64,000 nucleotides of DNA, from the NCBI RefSeq assembly GCF_958298935.1, contig NC_084923.1, forward strand, positions 29,232,501 through 29,296,500, written 5' to 3'. This document shows positions 35,301 to 46,009 of the stretch, piece after piece. The DNA is from Phragmites australis (Eukaryota; Streptophyta; Magnoliopsida; Poales; Poaceae). The number at the start of each line of letters is the position of its first letter. Position 1 is the stretch's first letter. Under the pieces are notes generated by a model. That model searched no databases. It saw only the letters and a program-made list of their open reading frames with translations, and was not told the DNA's origin. The position numbers and the translations under genes were made by a program.

Positions 35301-35539
35301 TGGCCCAAGCGGTGGCCGAGCACGTCCTGGCCTGTTACCGGAGCCGGGACCCCAACATCTTGCTGGAGCCAGCCCGGCAATGGGTGGTCGAGGCTGAGAA
35401 AGGGGCCGCCCGGGAGGCTGTCCGGGGCGTCTCCGCCGAGGTGGCGGCTTGCTTCACATGGGAGCCGCCACCGGTACCGAGAAGTGGCAGCATCAGCGAA
35501 GACTTCTCACCGCCTTCAGAGCCCGCCGACCTAGATTAG
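32360..35539 (+). pseudogene. Antisense ORF of the Tat element (putative gypsy-type transposon protein, Transposase_28-like, plus coiled coil)
   Basis: ATG at 32360 opens MSRAGSSRRDKGPDSILPKS and a 303-codon frame to a TAG at 33269. Its core SSTADIAGC, LRSKWDDWWRHWVYVDV and WVRPSWIYTSSND resembles the plant domain Pfam calls putative gypsy-type transposon (PF04195, from memory). After the stop come Gly/Arg- and Pro-rich segments, a typical 71-bp intron (33944-34014), then a second exon. From 34208 to 35539 one frame encodes a long Glu/Arg/Ala-rich coiled coil (ERLEVAVAGERVQLEADRAT and on) ending SISEDFSPPSEPADLD, broken by stops near 34595, 34874, 34939 and 35114. It lies opposite to gag-pol between integrase and the 3' LTR. 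Function in the family is unknown. Nuclear or structural roles are only guesses. Confidence 0.75.
33944..34014 (+). other. Predicted intron in the antisense ORF (71 bp)
   Basis: The donor C/GTGAGTATTTT and the acceptor TTGTTTGCTTTCAG/G both match plant consensus well. The segment is T-rich against GC-rich flanks, as expected of an intron. Splicing itself cannot be shown here. Confidence 0.7.
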
Positions 35540-37304
35540 GCTTCTGTTTTTTGTTTTTTGACTTGTTGTAAATATGGGAGTGATCCCTCCGAATAGCTCT
35601 TCTTTTTTGAATATAATGGAAGCCTTTCTTTGGGATCGCAACTCCAATGTTTGTCTTGATGCTTGACGAAGTCTTTTCACTTTTCACTTGATGTCCCGAG
35701 GAGTACTTAGCCGGACCGAGCCCGACCTTCCCCCCCCCCCCCCCCCCCGAGAATGAAGTTGCCCCGATCACTCATCGTTCGAGTAGTGAGACCACTCCGT
35801 GCGTTCAGCCCCCGAGCCCTCGTGAGTCCGCAGCGGCTAAGTCAAGAGATAAAGGTATGAACTTCCTTACTCGGGAGATAGGTCGATCCAGCACGGAACA
35901 CGACACGACCAGTGAACACTTTTCCACTTTGCGATCACTCAAACAAGCAGACCAGAGACATGTGCGAGCAGAAATGCGACCAAGAGTCCCCACGGTTTGG
36001 TGGTGTCCGGGCTAGGACGGACAGGGCCGAGCACCGACAGCCCGCCACCAGGGTCTAGGCTCCCGACCACTCTTTGCTCAAGCGGTAGGATTACCCGAGA
36101 ACCCCATAGGCTCAGTAGTGCCCAGGGTACTGCCAAGCGGGCCGAACACCACGACCACCATGAAGGACTTCGGTCAGACATTACCGTTCGTACGGTACAC
36201 CTGTCTACTGTCCGTTCTGTCGTTCCGGAAAAAGCGAACACGTGGGCAGGGTTTTGTGTGCGTGGAGACCATCTCACCAAACAGATTAGAATGCGAGGGT
36301 CCCGAGGATAGCTCGGGAACAATAGGTTGCTAAATAAGTAAGAATGTAAATTTGTATGACTTTAGCCACTCACTGGACAGCTATCAGCCTTTCGGCCGAC
36401 CGATCCAGGAGGGGTATGCGCTCCGAGCTCGGGGTGCCCAGGAACTTGGTTCCCTTGGACGGAGCCCCCGAGCACTGGGAAGCATGAGAGGGAGCCAGGG
36501 GCCAGGCGGTCCCGACCACTCGTGCCCGAGCGGTAGGACTGCCCGAGGACCCCATAGGCTTGAGCAGCGCCCTGGGCACGGAGGCCCTCGCGGTCGGGCT
36601 TCTTTTGTTCTCGGTTGTTGATCTGTAAGCTTTGGGAAATAGGAAAAGATTCTTTATTTGGTGCGCTCTGTTAGTGCGGTACTCATTATAGACTGCTCTC
36701 ATTTTTGACCTGAGACCTCTCGAATACCCGGGCTGGTGAAGTATACAGACAGAGGCATAACCCAGAGGTCCTATGGTTCGGTGGCGCCCGGGAAGGACTG
36801 ACCAGACCGAGCACCGACAGCCCGCCCCTGGGGTCTAGGCTTCCGACCACTCTTTGCTAAAGTCGTAGGATTACCCGAGAACCCCAGAAGCTCGGTGATG
36901 CTCGGGGTACTGCCATGACACCGAACACCACAGCCTACCATAACAGACTTAGGTCAGCGGCAACTGCCTGCGCACATACCGATCGGGATTCTTTTATCAA
37001 CGGGGAAAATGAGAGAGCATGTTTTTTCTCGCACAATCGAGCATCTCACCAGACAGATCAAACATATGGACTCCAGAGAGAAAATAAAATTTGAAATAAG
37101 AACTGGACAATGATAGTATATATTGACAATTTTGTACAACATTGGGTGACTTACATGGTTGGTGGTAGCCCCCGGCCAACTTGGGCGGGGGAGGACCCCC
37201 AGCCTGATCGGCCCGAGCACAAACATGTCCAACTAAGGATAGAACTTGCACAAATGCTCGATGTTCCATGCGTTTGGGAGTGGATGCCCATCCTCCGCAG
37301 CCAA
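35540..37304. other. Spacer of the Tat element between antisense ORF and integrase, with diverged repeats
   Basis: Three related blocks begin at 36061, 36510 and 36841 with the pattern YCCGACCACTC...GTAGGA...CCCGAG.ACCCC. The first and third are longer and also share ACCGAGCACCGACAGCCCGCC upstream. The remaining spacer is AT-rich with no coding signal; frames here read through the repeats. A TGCCG-AACACC segment follows copies 1 and 3. Such non-coding tandem repeats are common near the 3' end of Tat elements. Confidence 0.7.
35730..35748. repeat. Poly-C tract (19 C)
   Basis: An uninterrupted C run in the Tat spacer downstream of the antisense ORF. A shorter run (14 C, 43382-43395) occurs in the other LTR of the same element, where the left LTR has GCCCGCCCCG instead. 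Confidence 0.9.
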
Positions 37305-38444
37305 TCAGAAAGAGCCTCCTCGCGGGACGCCGATCACGGTCAAGGGGCCTTCCCACATAGGGGACAGTTTATTCCTTCCTTCGTGCGATTGAGCGCGTCG
37401 GAGAACTAGATCCCCAACCTCGAGAGACCGGGTCCGGATGTGACGCTGATGATAGCGCCACAGGCTTTGCTGGTATCGGGCTGCCTGGATGGTGGCACGT
37501 CGCCGGCGCTCTTCCAAGTAGTCAACATCGTCGCACCTTCGCTGTTCCTGTTCGCCTTCGGAATAGGCATGCACCCGAGGGGAGCCAAGAGTGAGCTCAG
37601 AGGGGAGGACAGCCTCAGCGCCGTACATGAGGAAGAATGGTGTCTCCCCGGTGGCGTGGCTTGGCGTGGTCCGATTGGCCCATAGCACAGCAGGTAGCTC
37701 GTTGATCCACCATTTCCCGTGCTTTGCGAGCACGTCGTAGGTCCGGGTTTTGAGCCCCTTTAGTATCTCAGCATTGGCACGCTCGACCTGCCCATTGCTC
37801 CGAGGATGAGCGACAGAGGCGAAGCAGAGCTTGATGCTGAGGTTCTCACAGTAGTCCCCGAACAGGGCACTTGTGAACTGAGTGCCATTATCGGTGATGA
37901 TCCTGTTCGGGACGCCAAAGCGACTTGTGATACCACGGATGAACTGAAGCGCCGTGTTCTTGGTAACCTTGATGACTGGAACCGCCTCCGGCCACTTGGT
38001 GAACTTGTCGATGGCGACGTAGAGGTACTCATAGCCCCCGATTGCTCGGGGGAATGGACCCAGGATGTCCAGCCCCCAGACCGCGAAGGGCCATGACAGG
38101 GGGATGGTGTGAAGAGCCTGAGCTAGCTGGTGAATCTGCTTTGCGTGGAACTGGCATGCCCTGCAGCGCCAAACCAACTCGGAAGCATCCTGGAGAGTTG
38201 TAGGCCAGTAGAAACCTTGCCGGAAGGCCTTCCCGACCAGCGTGCGGAACGATGCATGGCCACCGCACTCGCCCTCGTGGATCTCAGTGAGAAGCTCACT
38301 GCCTTCTGCCCAGGTGATGCATTTCAGGAGGACACCGTCCGTGCCGCACCGGTAGAGATCCCCGTCTACTATGGCATAGCGTTTGGACTGCTGTGCAATC
38401 CTCTTGGCAGAGGCATCATCCCCGGGAAGGAAATTTTCTTTCAA
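37305..38444 (-). CDS. Integrase of the Tat element (open, C-terminal end altered)
   Basis: A 379-codon minus-strand frame contains the whole integrase: zinc-binding HEGECGGHASFRTL...CRACQFHAK, then the DDE core with VWGLDILGPFPRAIGGYEYL, RIITDNGTQFTS and NGQVERANAEILKGLK. WANRTTPSHATGETPFFLMYGAEAVLPSEL follows, split here by the usual spacing. C-terminal residues DLVLRRAQ...NKLSPMWEGP match the usual GDLVLRR / GKLxPxWEGP motif. No chromodomain is seen, as expected for Tat. The frame starts within the RNase H-integrase linker of pol, so the ATG is not a true start; the protein would be cut from a polyprotein. It is the best preserved pol part. Confidence 0.88.
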   Translation of the reverse strand: MKENFLPGDDASAKRIAQQSKRYAIVDGDLYRCGTDGVLLKCITWAEGSELLTEIHEGECGGHASFRTLVGKAFRQGFYWPTTLQDASELVWRCRACQFHAKQIHQLAQALHTIPLSWPFAVWGLDILGPFPRAIGGYEYLYVAIDKFTKWPEAVPVIKVTKNTALQFIRGITSRFGVPNRIITDNGTQFTSALFGDYCENLSIKLCFASVAHPRSNGQVERANAEILKGLKTRTYDVLAKHGKWWINELPAVLWANRTTPSHATGETPFFLMYGAEAVLPSELTLGSPRVHAYSEGEQEQRRCDDVDYLEERRRRATIQAARYQQSLWRYHQRHIRTRSLEVGDLVLRRAQSHEGRNKLSPMWEGPLTVIGVPRGGSF

Positions 38445-38450
38445 GTACCC

Positions 38451-39188
38451 TCAGATCTCGTCCATCCATGAGGCATCTTGAGAACCGCCGACAAGCGCAG
38501 TGCACTCACCGGGCTGCGACACCCTGACGGGGCTCCCTGCTGAGGGCGCCGCCTGGGTCCCCTCAACTAGGCTCGAGGGTTCCCCTTCATCCTGGTCGGC
38601 AGGCAGGATGGAAGGCTGTGTGAGCCTTTCTTCAAAGGCTCTGGCAGGGACGCGTGCACGGGAAGAGGCCAGGCGAGAAAGGTCATCGGCCAGAGCGTTG
38701 TCGCGGCGAGATATGTACTGCAGCTCCAGGCCGTCGAAGTGCCTCTCCAGCCTCCTGACTTCCGCCACGTACGCCGCCATTTGAGGATCCGTGCACTAGT
38801 ACTCTTTTGACACTTGGTTGACCACTAGCTGGGAGTCTCCCTTGACCAGCAGGTGACAAATCCCGAGGCACACCGGGGCCCGGAGGCCAGCGATGAGGCC
38901 CTCATATTCCGCCATGTTATTGGTTGCTCGGAACTGCAGCTGCACGACATACCAGAGTTCTTCACCCGTTGGGGAGGTGAGAACCACTCCGGCCCTCGCG
39001 CCTTTCAACGTGAGGAAACTGTCGAAGTGCATAACCCAGTACCCGGGAGTATTGTGCCCGGGATAAGCGGAAATCTTTTCTTGGTAGATCTCGGGGACGG
39101 GCGTCCACTCTGCCACAAAGTCGGAGAGCGCCTGGCTTTTGATCTCCTGGCGGCTGACAAAGTGCAGATCAAACTTCGCCAACTCCAC
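38451..39188 (-). pseudogene. Second (archaeal-type) RNase H of the Tat element
   Basis: The minus strand reads WVMHFDSFLTLKGARAGVVL, SPTGEELWYVVQLQF, RATNNMAEYEGLIAGL, LLVKGDSQLVVNQVSKEY, then (past a stop at 38796) LERHFDGLELQYISRRDN and ALADDLSRLASS. In intact elements the first motif is FDGSxxxxGAGAGV; here Gly is Ser (FDS). The catalytic E of AEYEGL and D of GDSQL are kept. Two RNase H domains between RT and integrase are known for the Tat lineage and support the classification. It overlaps the end of the preceding RT-RNase H frame in a different phase. Confidence 0.85.
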
Positions 39189-40676
39189 TGCCCACTTGAC
39201 GATGCGCCCAGTGCCTTCTCGGTTCTAGAGGATTGGCCCCAGCAGATACGTAGTAACCACCGAGACCTTGTGCGCCTGGAAGTAGTGGCCTAGCTTCTGG
39301 GAAGCGACTAGCACGGCATAGAGCAGCTTCTGGGCTTGGGGATATCTTGGCATCTCGAAGGACTTCGCTGATGAAGTATACCGGTCGCTGTACACGGCGA
39401 GCCCGGACTACGGCTTCACTCGAGGGCTTATCACATCCTCCGAGCTCAGCGGCGTGGTCGGGGATGGCCGAGTGCTCGGGCTCGACTCCCTGGTCGGGAG
39501 GAGCCAAGTGCGGGCTCGACTCCCTCCTCGGGAGGTGCCGGGGCTCGGGCTCGACTACTTGCTCGGGAGGAGCCGCGAGAACTGGAGACTGCCCAGGGGC
39601 GGCCAGGAGCTGGGACCCAGCACCTTGCCCCGAGCACTCATCACGCTCCACCACTAGTACCTTGCTCACGACCTGAGGAGTGGCTGAGACGTAGAGCAGT
39701 AGAGGTTCACCCTCGGAGGGGGCCACCAGTATGGGCGGTGAGGTGAGATATTTCTTCAAGTCGCGGAAGGCCTGCTCGGCCTCTGACGTCCAGTCGAAAT
39801 GGCCGGTCTTCTTCAGGAGTTTGAAGAGGGGGAGTCCTCGCTCCCCGAGCTTGGAGATGAAGCGCCCGAGGGCCGCCATGCAGCCGGTGAGGCGCTGAAC
39901 TTCCTTGAGTCGAGCCGGGGGTCGCATCTGCTCGATGGCCCAGATCTTCTCTGGGTTGGCCTCGATTCCTCGGCTAGAGACGAAGAAACCAAGGAGCTTT
40001 CCCGCAGGTACCCCGAAGACAGACTTCTCGGGGTTGAGCTTCAAGCGGGTAGTGCGGAGACTGTTGAAAGTCTCGACCAGATCTTCCAGCAAGGTGGTGC
40101 AGTCTCAGGATTTAACCACGAGATCGTCGATGTAAGCCTCGACGTTGCGGCCAACCTGTGAATCGAGGGTAATGCGCACAGCATGCTGGAAAGATGACCC
40201 AGCGTTGTGCAAAACAATGGCATTGATACATAACAATAAGTCCCCACCGGAGTGGTGAAAGAAGTTTTTTCTTCATCCTCTACGGCCATGCGAATTTGGG
40301 GATAACCAGAGTTTGCATCTAGAAAACATAAAAGATCGCACCCCGCTGTTGCATCTACAATCTGATCTATGCGGGGTAAAGGAAAAGGATCTTTTGGGCA
40401 AGCCATGTTTAAGTCGGTGTAGTCGACGCACATGCGGAGCTTGCCATTGGCCTTTGGGACGATGACTGGGTTTGCCAGCCACTCAGGGTGGAGGACTTCT
40501 CGGATGAAGCCGGCGTGAAGGAGCGTACTTACTTGCTCCCGGATGAACTCCTGGCGCTCGGGCACCTGCCGCCGGTCTTTTTGCCTCATTGGCCTTGCAT
40601 CCGGGCACACGGCAAGGTGGTGCTCGATCACCTCCCTAGGGATCCTGGGCATATCGGATGACTGCCACGCAAACAC
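39169..40676 (-). pseudogene. Reverse transcriptase and first RNase H of the Tat element
   Basis: The frame 40676-40041 has AGFIREVLHPEWLANPVIV, KLRMCVDYTDLNMACPKD, PLPRIDQIVDATAGC and FLDANSGYPQIRM. A frame change near 40200 puts the catalytic region (VEAYIDDLVVKS) in another phase, after which 40092-39169 continues with FNSLRTTRLKLNPEKSVFGV, LLGFFVSSRGIEANPEKI, FDWTSEAEQAFRDLKKYL. RNase H motifs (LLYVSATPQVVSKVLVVERD) are followed by an insertion of Pro/Ser-rich low-complexity sequence with repeats of PPEQVVEPEPR-like units, then RVQRPVYFISEVL. The shift and a stop after VVKS mean no full RT is produced. Confidence 0.88.
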
Positions 40677-40731
40677 GTCGACGTTGGCCCGGAGGAAGGC
40701 TATGAGCGCACTTTCCTATTTGCCGCCCAGG

Positions 40732-41780
40732 TCACTGCCGATTCGGACGACCTGGGAAGCGTCTTCGCCCACCACGACCTCCTTCATAGGAACGGAGGTG
40801 TCGGCAGCGAGTTGGGGTTTGGATGAAGAGGGTCCCGGGCCCCCTGGATGTCCTTCGACCGTAGCTCGAGCTGAGACCAAGGCCGAGTATAGCTGCTCGG
40901 CGTAGGAGACGGCGCTGCCAGTCTCGGGAAAGGAGGCTCAGGCCTGCACCCCCGTCGATCAGCACTCTGCTGACCTTTATGTTGCAGATGGTGGGGGACA
41001 CTATCAGGAGTAGTCGCCCCATGCCTGCAGTACTTGCGGGGTGGTTGGCCACGCTGAACATGATCGGGGAGTCCGACCATTTTAGGGGCCTAGCGGCCAC
41101 CGTGCTCGGAGTTGCCGAGCACACCTCGCGCCGCATGGTCTTGACGCTGCGACGGGAGGAGGGTGTGTACGCGCCTCCGTCGATGAAAGCGACGGTGTGC
41201 TCAGGCTCCTGAAAGCCGAGCTCTTTGTTGTCGGGGGCGGCTCTGTCGTCGCCGCCCCTGCGGGGCTCTTCGCAGTCCCTCTGGCACCGCTCGATGAGAC
41301 TTTTGACTGTGCGGCACTCCGTGAGGTCATGCCACTCGGTCTGGTGGATCTGGCACCAGTTCCCTGGCTCGGGCCTCACAAGAGCAGGGGCCCTCGCGGG
41401 AGCAGGAGCCCTCGCGGGAGCCGGAGCCCTCGAAGGGGCTCGGGCTGGAGCCCTTGCGGGCGCGGGCCTTCTGTCGGTGGCCGCCCAGCACTCTGGCCGG
41501 TGGTCAGGCTCCTGGGCTAGCCCATGGGTAGGGCCTTGGGCCGGCACGACAGAGACAGCCTCGCGCCTTCTTCTCTTTTTCTTTTCCCACCTGTCGGAGC
41601 AGGAAGGACCCGGTTGATCGGCAGCGGGTGGCTCAGGGCGCGGAACGTGCCACGCCCGAGCCTCTGCCACCTTGGTGCACTTGTCGGCCAACACGAAGAG
41701 TTCCGCGGTGGTTTCAACTTCATGCGTGCCCAGCTTCTCGAGCATCCGCTCGTCGCGGACACCTTACCGGAACGCGACAA
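40732..41780 (-). pseudogene. Gag C-terminal part and aspartic protease of the Tat element
   Basis: After MLEKLGTHEVETTAELFVLA the frame has a basic region, a stretch of Ala-Pro-Ala-Arg repeats (APARAPAPARAPAPARAPAL; two of these units are slightly changed), and CQIHQTEWHDLTECRTVKSL, the zinc-knuckle variant usual in this lineage. The protease site reads VSRVLIDGGAGLSLLS; plant Ty3 elements often have D-G-G-A instead of D-S/T-G. The frame then degenerates at about 40920. Overlapping frame 41780-41517 shows one more shift. Confidence 0.8.
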
Positions 41781-41795
41781 TGATGGCGTGGGGGG

Positions 41796-42916
41796 TTATC
41801 CATGGGATTGTGTTGCGGACCTGGCTGAAGCGCTGTATGAAGCACCGCAACGTCTCCCCCTCCTACTGCTTGACGGCGTGGAGGTCGCACTCCAGGCCGG
41901 GGCGCGTGAACATGCCTTGAAAGTTTGCCACAAACTGGTGGCAGAGGTCATCCCAGGAGCCGATGGATCCTGGGGTAAGTTCACAAGCCAAGAACAGGCA
42001 GAGCCCCTCAAGGCTACATGGAAATAATTGGCCATCACATTTTCTCTGTCGCCAGCCACTTGGACAGCGGTGGTGTAGATTTGGAGGAACTCGACGGGGT
42101 CGATGGACCCATCGTACTTCTCCGGCAGTTCTGGCCGGAACTTGGTGGGCCATCTGACCCGGCGGAGCTCGCTGGTGAAGACGCGGTAGCCTGTGCTGTA
42201 CCCTACTGCCCGAGCAGTGCCCTTGGGCAGTGAACGCCGGTGAGCCGAGGAGCCCCGGTGGTCATGGGCCGGCATGGAGGAGGCCTGGTCCTCAGCTTCA
42301 GCCTCATGCCGGGACTCCCGTTGGCGCTCAAGGGTAACACGTGCGTCTTCGACGGCCCTTCGCTCGTTGAGGTGCAAGCGGAGGTCCTGAGCTCCGGTAG
42401 TGGACAGGGGGGCGACACTCCGCTTGGAGGCCCCCCGGCCGGTTCGGCCGCCACCTGATGATGGACCGATCTTGGTTGCGCCGCGGTGGGAGGTAGCCCG
42501 GGAGCTTTCGGCCAACACCTGACGGTGAGCCGTGCCCACCAAGGCGGCCACCTCCTGGAGCCAGCGGCCTTCTGGGGTTTCTCCTGCCGCCTGGCCTGGC
42601 AGGTGCCTGAGTAGAGCTTGCGCCGCAAGCAGCGCGCTCCGAAGGCGAGCCTGCGCCGCAACGGCGCCCAGCACTGTCCAGACGTGGACCTCACGGCAAG
42701 AGTTTCTTCCACTTGCTGAGGGTTAGGCGGCGCGCTAGCAACGGCGGCGGCGGCCCTGCTGGGCCCGGTGCCATGGTTCCCATGAGAGGGGAGCGCCGTG
42801 CGGGCGGACCGTGGCTGCTGCTGAGGAGCAGCAGCGACTGGGGCCTCCTGCGCGAGGGGCTCCATTTCTTCACTGGAGCTGGAGCCGGTGCGTCGGAGAT
42901 GATGGCCACCTACCAT
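41796..42916 (-). pseudogene. Gag of the Tat element, N-terminal and capsid region
   Basis: The minus strand begins MVGGHHLRRTGSSSSEEMEP and is Ala/Pro-rich; a frame change near 42680 moves to a second phase with LLAAQALLRHLPGQAAGE. The capsid part has FRPELPEKYDGSIDPVEFLQ, YTTAVQVAGDRENVMANYF and LRGSACSWLVNLP, matching the known retrotransposon gag pattern (YDGxxDPxxFLxxY, AxxWxxxLP). Another shift near 41970 breaks the SWDDLCHQFVANFQG motif into a third phase. The start codon follows the primer site by about 40 bases. Confidence 0.85.
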
Positions 42917-42956
42917 TTTTTCTGTAGCAAAACAAAACAAATTCAGGAATGCAACC

Positions 42957-42974
42957 CCCCTACCTGGCGCGCCA
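42957..42974 (-). other. Primer-binding site of the Tat element
   Basis: On the minus strand TGGCGCGCCAGGTAGGGG starts two bases after the 5' LTR end. This sequence is typical of RIRE2-like elements. I believe the matching tRNA is tRNA-Arg but cannot confirm it here. Confidence 0.75.
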
Positions 42975-42976
42975 AC

Positions 42977-44445
42977 TGTCGGAGGGTGAACTCCTAAAGC
43001 AGGGATCCGGAGGGACCCCCTTTGAGATTCGGCCGGGGGGATGATTCTAAATCTATTTTGCGGGTGAAATAAATGGGCGTAAAAGCGATGGCAAGTGGAA
43101 TGGAATGATCGGATGCCGAATGCAGTAAATGCACTGGAGGGATTTTTAGACAGGTCCGGGCCGCACTGAGCGTAATACCCTACTCCTGTGTGTATGATAT
43201 AATTGCTCTGAGAATGTCTCTCAGAGATGTCACTGGTTACAAGAATATTTGTCTATCCTGGAGCTTTGGGCTCCTTGTTCTTCGGTGATCTACGCTTCTG
43301 TGCTTGTACTGGACCTGTCTTCTTCCTCGGCTTCCTCCTTGTCCGAGCCTCCAACATCTATTACTTGTCTTCTCCGGGGAGCCCCCCCCCCCCCCGCTCC
43401 CCGCCTTAAATACTCGCCGGTGGTAGCGTTCCCAGAAAGGGAGGGCACGAGTTCCAAGGCACCATAAATGGAAAGCAACCATCATGGGCTGCTGCGCGAA
43501 GTGACGGGGAGGGTTGAAAATGTGCCCCCGTCCAGTCTCGTTCGTCATGATGCTGTTCTGCAACGGGCGCCACAAAGAGGGCCCACCGGGCAGCCACCGA
43601 GCAGCTCGGTATGCCCGTTCGGTCAGAGCGGGTCTGACACAGCAGGGCGGTAGGCAGGGCGCCTTGGGCCTCGCGATGTTATCCCGAGGCGCGCCGGATG
43701 ACGTGGGATGGGACCCATGCATTAAATGTCCCATGCCTCCCTGCCAGGCCATGGCAGGGACTGACACCGAGCATGGCAGGAGCAGTTGCAAGTGACAGGC
43801 CACGTGCCCTCTTAAATGCGGCATCGGGCTTTCATTGGTTGACACCTCACCGTTGGACCTTTGTGGGGACCACCGGTGAAGGACTTCTTAGGCTGTCGGG
43901 GAATCAAGTGCTCGGGGGTCACTGTTCACATCCCCAGGCACTCTGTCCCGGATATGCCCTTTCTTGGTTCTCGGGGAACCGAGTGCTCGGGGGCCACTGT
44001 TCATGGCCCCGAGCACTCTCTCCCGGAATTGGCTGTTCGGGTCCTCGGAGAACCGAGTGCTCGGAGGCCACTGCTCACGGCCCCGAGCACTCTCTCCCGG
44101 AACTAACTTCCTTGGGTCCTCGGGGTACTTGGGTGCTCAGGGGTCACTGTTCGCAGCCCTGAGCTCACCCTTCCTGGTACTCAGCTTTTCTGGTCGTCGG
44201 GGGACATGAATGCCCGGGGGCTACTATTCACGACAGCCCCGTGCACTCTCTTCCCGGTGCTTGGTCTTCTCGGATCATCGGGGAACTCGGGTACTCGGAG
44301 AGCACTATTCATGGCCCAGAGCACCCTCTCCCGAGACTTAGTCTTCTCGTACCTCGCGGAGATAATCCCCGCGGGAGGGCGTCACGTGGCAAACTGCTGA
44401 TCTGGCCTCGGGACTCGGGGACCCCTGGTTCCTGTTTCACTGACA
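42977..44445 (-). repeat. 5' LTR of the Tat element (1469 bp)
   Basis: Nearly identical to 30396-31854, with scattered substitutions and a longer C run at 43382-43395. It borders the primer site on one side and the GAGGT target copy on the other. Confidence 0.9.
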
Positions 44446-44450
44446 GAGGT

Positions 44451-44999
44451 ATTTATACTCAACCCCTAAAACCTAGCAGTTACATCATTTTTGTGCCGAC
44501 CTAGAGTATCTAGGTCAACCTGGAGTCTTCTTATAGATCCTAACCCCAACTCACTCTCAAGTATAAATCACACAGGTTAGTCCATAAAACTTAATTGACA
44601 ATTTCATACCTTTAGTTACTTGATCTCCACAAGTAACTTAGCCTTCATCATGCTTAAATCTTTTTCTTTGAGCTTTTCCTTCTCCTCATGAGCATCACTA
44701 AGGTCTCAATGACTTCGATGCAATTATTTTAACTTATAGCATTTCTCAATGAATCCATGCTTCATTGCTTATGCATCTCCTATAGAATAACCTAATAACA
44801 ATTCTCAACATAATTATTAGTCCATAGATATTGTCATTGACTTACTCGAGCATCACTTAGATCTCATTCATCTTGATGCATATCCCTTTTTCATGCATCA
44901 CCTATGGAATAACCTACTAATAATTCTCACCACCATTGTTAGTCCATAGGTATTGTTATTAATTACTAAAATCACATGTAAGGGCTAGATACACTTTCA
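44451..44999 (-). repeat. 3' LTR of the SIRE-like element, second part (plus-strand right)
   Basis: It continues the interrupted LTR after the Tat insertion. From about 44530 it matches 53000-53465 (CTTATAGATCCTAAC, CAAGTATAAATCACACAGG and the end GCTAGATACACTTTCA). No coding content. Confidence 0.85.
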
Positions 45000-45014
45000 A
45001 TCTCCCCCATTTTG
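45000..45014 (-). other. Polypurine tract of the SIRE-like element
   Basis: On the minus strand AAAATGGGGGAGAT directly precedes the 3' LTR start TGAAAG. This sits at the usual place and has the usual sequence for this lineage, and it confirms minus orientation. Confidence 0.75.
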
Positions 45015-46009
45015 GTAATTGATGACAATCTCAATAGATAGTTATATTTGACAAAATTTTAAAGTTCTAAGTATACATTTAATCCAAAGACGAATGTATA
45101 CAAAGAACAAGTTTTGAAAATATCAAACATCACAAAGATATTTGAGATTATGAAAACTAGTTTTACTAGCATCAAACACCACAAATGTTTTGATGTTAGT
45201 AAAAACCAATAAGTATATAGTAAACTCCCCTACAATCTATGCATATATGAATGAATATTGGATATCATTGCATATATTGTTTATCTTACATTTCGGAAAA
45301 GTTTCTTTTATACATATGAAGCAACCACGACTAAGTATATATCAAGATAAAAAATGAATATGCTCATGCAAAGCAAACCTTTTTCAAAAAGGTTTTATGG
45401 ATTTGCTTTTGAAACTCCCCAACTGACATCCACATTACAAACAGTATTACAAATTCTCCCCCATAAGCAAATAATTCTCCCCTATAAGTAAAACCCTCTT
45501 ACAAAATATAACATCTAGTCTAAATTCTCCTCCAATTGACATCAATGCCAAAATGGAAGCATCAAAATGAATTATCCCCCAATTGACATTAAATTGGTAA
45601 GAACTATAGTGAGCTCGCCAAAAGAGAAATTTTCTTCAAAACAAGCTAGCTCTATCCCATAAAAGGAATCATCGAAAGCTAGTGCAAGACCATGTATAGT
45701 GTAAGCTCATCACGATATGTGTATTTCACATAATTTGAGTTAAACCAAATACATTTATCCAATTATTGCTCATATGAGGAAATCAAGCTATACAATAGGT
45801 CAAAGGGATTTAAAGAGATGCCAAACGAGTTTCAAAAAGAAATACCAATTTAAACTTCAAAAGATATCAACTAGATACCTATAAAAGATACCAATTGAAA
45901 ATCAAAGCATAAGAACAAAGAACTAGACTCAAAATTAAACATAGCAAAATAGTTGATATTATAACGAATATCTCGTAAACATATATGTTCAATAGAGTTA
46001 ATCAAATCA

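Larger units (their letters stand above)
30396..44445 (-). mobile_element. Ty3/gypsy element of the Tat lineage (RIRE2/Retand-like), 14 kb
   Basis: Target duplication GAGGT lies at 30391-30395 and 44446-44450. LTRs (30396-31854 and 42977-44445) start TGTCGG and end CCGACA or CTGACA. In element (minus) orientation: primer site, gag, protease, RT, RNase H, a second RNase H, integrase, a repeat-rich spacer, then an ORF on the opposite strand before the 3' LTR. An antisense ORF plus dual RNase H is the known hallmark of Tat elements. The first 122 bases of the two LTRs differ at 6 positions, so this is a fairly young insertion. Frameshifts in gag and pol make this copy defective. It sits in the 3' LTR of the SIRE-like element. 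Confidence 0.9.
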
